Shown: piece by piece, positions 60,690 through 64,000 of the stretch | Position numbering within the stretch: position 1 is the first letter of the stretch | How the letters are laid out: every line of letters starts with the position of its first letter | From: Candidatus Polarisedimenticolia bacterium | Lineage (GTDB): Bacteria > Acidobacteriota > Polarisedimenticolia > Gp22-AA2 > AA152 | Direction of reading: 5' to 3' | Assembly: GCA_036004685.1 (NCBI GenBank) | Contig: DASYRE010000054.1 | Location: forward strand, 145,519 to 209,518 | Length of the DNA: 64,000 nt | Notes under the pieces: generated by a model | What the model saw: the letters and a program-made list of their open reading frames with translations, nothing else | Told to the model about the DNA's origin: nothing | Databases searched by the model: none | Translations under genes and position numbers: made by a program

Positions 60690-62915
60690 TCAGGGCGAGG
60701 ACGGGGCGGCGCCGCTCGCCGGGCCCGCGGTCTTCGCCTCTGCGGGCGGCTCCGGAAAACCGCGCTTGCGCATGAGCGCGGCGATGCCCGCGTCGCGACC
60801 CCGGAATTTCCGGTAGGCCTCGGCCGGATCGACGGTGTTCCCGAGCGAGAAGACGTAATCGTGGAGCCGCTTCGCGACCGTCTTGTCGTACGGGCCGCCC
60901 GCCTCGGTGAAGGCCTCCCAGGCGTCGGCGCTGAGGGTGTCGGACCACAGATAGCTGTAATACCCGGCCGAATAGCCGTCGCTGGAGAAGATGTGGCTAA
61001 ACTGCGTCGTGCGGTGGCGCATCACGATTTCCTCGGGCATCCCGAGCTCTTTCAGCGTGTCGCGCTCGAACGCGGCGGGATCGATCTCCTTGTCCCCCGC
61101 CAGATGCAGTTTCATGTCGACCAGCGCGCCGGCGAGATATTCCACCGTGATGAATCCCTGGTTGAACCGGGAGGCGCGCTGGATCTTGGCCACCAGCTCG
61201 GCGGGAATCGGCTTCCCGTCGACGTTGATGGCGAACCGCTTCAGCACCTCCGGGGTCTCGAGCCAATGCTCCAGGATTTGCGAGGGAAACTCGACGTAGT
61301 CGCGCGCCACGCTCGTTCCGGCGAGCGAAGGGTAGTTCACGTTGGAATTCAGCCCGTGCAGCGCGTGGCCGAACTCGTGGAACAGGGCCCGGGCGTCGTC
61401 CCAGCTCACCAGGACGGGCTCGCCCGGCTTCGCTTTCACGAAATTGGTGTTGTTGGAGACGATGACCGGGATCTCACCGTCGAAGCGCTCCTGGCTGCGG
61501 TACTCGTTCATCCAGGCCCCCGACTGCTTGCCCGTCCGCGCGTAAGGATCGAAATACCAGAGGCCGACGTGCTTGCCGGAGGCGCTCTTCACCTCCCAGA
61601 CGTGGATGTCGGGGAGCAGGACGGGCACGTCGGTCACCAGCTTGAACTGGAAGCCGAAGAGCTGCCCGGCCACCCAGAAGAGCCCCTCCCGGAGGTTCTC
61701 GAGCTGGAGGTAGGGCTTGATCTCGTTCTCATCCAGATCGTATTTCGCCTTCCGCACCTTCTCCGCGTAGTAGCGGTAGTCCCAGGGGGCGATCTTCAGC
61801 CCCGCCCCCTCCTTGTCGGCGAGGGCCTGCATGTCCGCGACTTCCTCGTGGACCCGGGCGACGGCCGGCTTCCACACCGCCTCCATCAGGGCCAGGGCGC
61901 GCTCCGGCGTCTTGGCCATGGTGTTCTCCAGCCGCCAATGCGCGTGGGTGGGGAAGCCGAGCAGCTTGGCGCGCTCGGCGCGCAGCTTCAGGATTTCCGC
62001 GATCGTCTTCTTGGTGTCGTGCGCGTCGCCGTGATCGCCGCGGCTGTAATAGGTGCGCCAGACCTGCTCCCGCAGATCGCGCCGATCGGAATAAGTCAGG
62101 AACGGCTCCATGCTCGATCGCGTGTTGGTGATGGCCCACTGCCCTTTCTTGCCGCGCGCCTCCGCGGCCGCCGCCGCGGCGGAGATCACGGAGGGGGGAA
62201 GTCCGGCCAGATCGGGCTCCTTGTCGAGATAGGTGACGTAGTCGTTCTCGTCGGCCAGCACGCTCTGCTGGAAGTTGGTGAAGAGAGTCGCCAGGCGCTC
62301 GTTGATGTCGGCCACGCGCTTCTTGGCCGCCGCGTCCAGCTTCGCGCCGGAGCGGACGAAGCCGGTGTAGTCGAGCCATACGAGTCGCTGCTGCTCGGGC
62401 GTCAGGTTCGACTTCTCGCGGGCTTCGTACACCGCCTCGACGCGCTTGAAGAGCTTCTCGTTCTGGTTGATCTTGTCCTGGAAGGCGGCCAGCTTCGGCG
62501 ACATCTCCCGATCGACGGCCTGGAACTCCTCCGTGCTCATGGTGGAGCGATAGACCCCGTAGACGCTCAGGACCCGCCCCAGACGCCGGCCCGAGCGCTC
62601 CAGGGCGGCGATGGTGTTCTCGAAGTTGGGCGCGGCCGCATTCGCGGCGATGGCGTCGACCTCGGCGAGATTCTCGGCCATCGCCTGCTCCATGGCGGGC
62701 TTGAACTGCTCGACCTTGATCTTGTCGAACGCGGGGACGCCGCCATAGCGGCCCTTCCATTCCGTGGCCAGTGGGCTCGTCGCGCTCGTCGCCTTCGTTT
62801 TCATGGCACCTGCGGTGTCGAGGGGCGTGTTCTTCCGAGTCGCCGCGCCGCCGGGCACTCCCGCCAGCGCGATCAGCGCGAGGACCCCCGCGCCGGTCAA
62901 GAGGATTCTAGCCAT
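60690..62915 (-). CDS. dcp: M3-family peptidyl-dipeptidase (Dcp-like), secreted
   Basis: A 741-residue metallopeptidase with an N-terminal signal peptide (ILLTGAGVLALIALAGVPGG). The zinc site is ARALFHEFGHALHGLNS (HExxH) and the later glutamate lies in the EFPSQILEHWLETPEVLKRF segment. Other M3 landmarks are YFDPYARTGKQSGAWMNEYR and FSHIFSSDGYSAGYYSYLWS. It would release dipeptides from peptide C-termini in the periplasm. Length fits Dcp (about 680) plus the leader. Confidence 0.93.
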   Translation of the reverse strand: MARILLTGAGVLALIALAGVPGGAATRKNTPLDTAGAMKTKATSATSPLATEWKGRYGGVPAFDKIKVEQFKPAMEQAMAENLAEVDAIAANAAAPNFENTIAALERSGRRLGRVLSVYGVYRSTMSTEEFQAVDREMSPKLAAFQDKINQNEKLFKRVEAVYEAREKSNLTPEQQRLVWLDYTGFVRSGAKLDAAAKKRVADINERLATLFTNFQQSVLADENDYVTYLDKEPDLAGLPPSVISAAAAAAEARGKKGQWAITNTRSSMEPFLTYSDRRDLREQVWRTYYSRGDHGDAHDTKKTIAEILKLRAERAKLLGFPTHAHWRLENTMAKTPERALALMEAVWKPAVARVHEEVADMQALADKEGAGLKIAPWDYRYYAEKVRKAKYDLDENEIKPYLQLENLREGLFWVAGQLFGFQFKLVTDVPVLLPDIHVWEVKSASGKHVGLWYFDPYARTGKQSGAWMNEYRSQERFDGEIPVIVSNNTNFVKAKPGEPVLVSWDDARALFHEFGHALHGLNSNVNYPSLAGTSVARDYVEFPSQILEHWLETPEVLKRFAINVDGKPIPAELVAKIQRASRFNQGFITVEYLAGALVDMKLHLAGDKEIDPAAFERDTLKELGMPEEIVMRHRTTQFSHIFSSDGYSAGYYSYLWSDTLSADAWEAFTEAGGPYDKTVAKRLHDYVFSLGNTVDPAEAYRKFRGRDAGIAALMRKRGFPEPPAEAKTAGPASGAAPSSP

Positions 62916-63441
62916 CTTTCATGCCTCCGTGCCAGGCGCGCCCGCGCCCGCGAGAAATAAGGTGGTGGATGAACGGCCGCTCGGATCGTCGGAACCGCGC
63001 ACCGGGGCGAACGAACTCGAAGGGACGGGGCCCGCGCCCGAGCCGCGTCACCTCCACAGTCAACCCGATGGGGACGAAGGCGCATTATAACTCTTCGGCG
63101 CCCCTTGCAAAGGGAGTCTTTGCGGAGGGCCGGCGATCGCACCCTGTTGCCAGGATACGGCGGCTCGCGAGCAAGGTTTCGGGATTCGGCGCCGGCCCGG
63201 AGCCGGAGGATGGGAGGCTGCCGGTGGGTCGGGGCTTTTCGGAGGTCGTCCCGCCGTCCGGGGTCGAGAGACGGGACCTTCAAGCTCTTGAAATCAATTC
63301 TCTGAAACGTCTTCGGACGGTCATGGCGCCGGCCTCCTCGAGTTCGAGTGCCGTCTCGCTTCTCGAGGCTCCGGCGCCATGCTGTCCGTCAGGTCAAACG
63401 TCACCTTCCCGGCCTGGTTCGAGGCGCTGTCGCGCGAACCA
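62916..63441. other. Intergenic region with the probable M3 peptidase promoter
   Basis: No gene is supported across about 525 bases; the open frames have no coherent composition. On the minus strand TTTGCA (63111-63106) and a perfect TATAAT (63089-63084) lie 16 bases apart, a plausible promoter for the M3 peptidase with a leader of about 160 bases. The rest shows nothing I can assign. Confidence 0.5.
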
Positions 63442-64000
63442 TCAACGTGTGGGGCGATCCTGCCCTGCGACGTAGGGGGTCGGTCTCGAAGTCCGGACCT
63501 TCTGGTCATCCGCGACCTTCTCCTCTCCGGCGGTGGCGATTCCCTCGGCGTTGCAGCTGGTGAAGATCTCCTTCGCGCGGCGGACCTCGTCACGGTCCTC
63601 CGAGTGCACCGAAATGAGGATGTTTCCCTCCTTGATCTTGCTCTCGTAGCGCTTGGCTTCGTATTCGGGGATTCCCATGCCGACGAGGGCCCCCGTCAAA
63701 CCGCCGGCTGCCGCGCCCACGGCCGCGCCGCTGAGGGCCGCCATGATGGGGCCGGCGGCGATGAACGGACCGAGTCCCGGAATGGCCAGCGAGCCGATGC
63801 CGGCCAGCCAGCCCAGGGTGCCTCCCAGGACTCCGCCGACGCCCGCGCCGGTCGTCGCCCCCTCGGGAGCCTTGGTGTTCTTCTCGTGCGCGAAATCCTT
63901 AGTGCCGGTCTTGTCTGGAAACAGCACGGAGATGTCGTTCGACGAGAATCCGGAGTTCTTGAGGCGATCAACAATCTCATTGGCTTGCGAGTCGCTGTTC
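63442..64000 (-). CDS. General-stress-type protein with glycine-zipper segment, cut by the right edge
   Basis: At least 186 codons are present and the frame stays open to the edge, so the N-terminus is missing. Before the first in-frame GTG (63927) the sequence reads ANEIVDRLKNSGFSSNDISV, like the N-terminal domain of YflT/general-stress proteins. A glycine- and alanine-rich membrane-like segment follows (TTGAGVGGVLGGTLGWLAGI; GAAVGAAAGGLTGALVGMGI). The C-terminal part (EGNILISVHSEDRDEVRRAK) resembles the tail of the same group. Probably a small membrane-associated stress protein; the exact role is unknown. Confidence 0.72.
   Translation of the reverse strand, partial: NSDSQANEIVDRLKNSGFSSNDISVLFPDKTGTKDFAHEKNTKAPEGATTGAGVGGVLGGTLGWLAGIGSLAIPGLGPFIAAGPIMAALSGAAVGAAAGGLTGALVGMGIPEYEAKRYESKIKEGNILISVHSEDRDEVRRAKEIFTSCNAEGIATAGEEKVADDQKVRTSRPTPYVAGQDRPTR

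Noticed and set aside
59376..62960. Very long plus-strand open frame across the pirin and M3 peptidase genes
   Set aside because: It spans two well-identified genes on the other strand and shows no family motif; stop codons are simply rare in this GC-rich frame.
62897..63283. 128-codon minus-strand open frame upstream of the M3 peptidase
   Set aside because: It overlaps the peptidase start and contains the probable promoter, and its composition is Arg/Pro-rich without pattern.

Overview
This is a GC-rich bacterial chromosome segment, roughly two-thirds G+C by eye. Genes are mostly short operons on both strands, and I see no phage, plasmid or CRISPR signature. Several gene types suggest Acidobacteriota or a neighbouring soil/sediment lineage: a TIGR02999-like ECF sigma factor followed by a small protein and the start of a further gene; a large TonB-dependent receptor with an N-terminal carboxypeptidase-regulatory-like domain; big secreted kelch, BNR and DUF4215 proteins; and DUF885 and M3 peptidases. 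This is inference from gene content; no rRNA or other phylogenetic marker is present.

Layout. 1-4.9 kb: ECF sigma operon (minus) divergent from a TonB-dependent receptor whose barrel carries an acidic calcium-loop-like insert. 4.9-11.3 kb: acetyl-CoA synthetase, an apparently leaderless thioesterase, an NTF2-like protein, tRNA-Ser(GGA), a fluoride-riboswitch operon (crcB, DUF190, lipocalin-like protein), a DUF885 peptidase and tRNA-Ser(CGA). 11.6-15.2 kb: a three-gene signalling operon (winged helix, double-domain KaiC-like ATPase, hybrid histidine kinase). 15.2-31.2 kb: a 14-repeat kelch protein, an OPT transporter, 2-oxoglutarate dehydrogenase E1, a pirin, a membrane-anchored spermidine-synthase-like protein with TPRs, a BNR/DUF4215 secreted protein and tadA. 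31.3-42 kb: a secreted zincin, tRNA-Arg(ACG), ABC transporter genes without a binding protein, Nudix, an atypical SDR, a second hybrid kinase and an APC permease with a terminator-like leader. 42.2-51.8 kb: a TPR/S41 protease, a Cys/Met-metabolism PLP enzyme, a Lol/MacB-like export cluster and an egtB-egtD ergothioneine pair. 52-64 kb: an HtrA-type protease, a decayed Na+/H+ antiporter, Dps, a phosphoesterase, an outer-membrane protein, an FHA protein, a second pirin, an M3 peptidase and a stress-type protein cut by the right edge.

The most unusual signal is a family of four ~164-bp elements (near 33.0, 46.2, 49.4 and 58.1 kb). Their terminal inverted repeats start GTGTYGCG and they are flanked by TA, mostly within CTAG. 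Every copy sits exactly on the TA of a gene's stop codon, and the element's terminal G restores a TAG stop. They look like IS630/Tc1-mariner-type MITEs that insert at stop codons and may act as 3'-end modules. A possible excision footprint lies between the convergent receptor and acs genes at about 4932-4940. Other points of note are the KaiC-like/hybrid-kinase operon with a retained Ser-Ser at the KaiC phosphosite position, two probable leaderless genes, and a strong hairpin-U8 structure directly after the transcription start of the APC permease.
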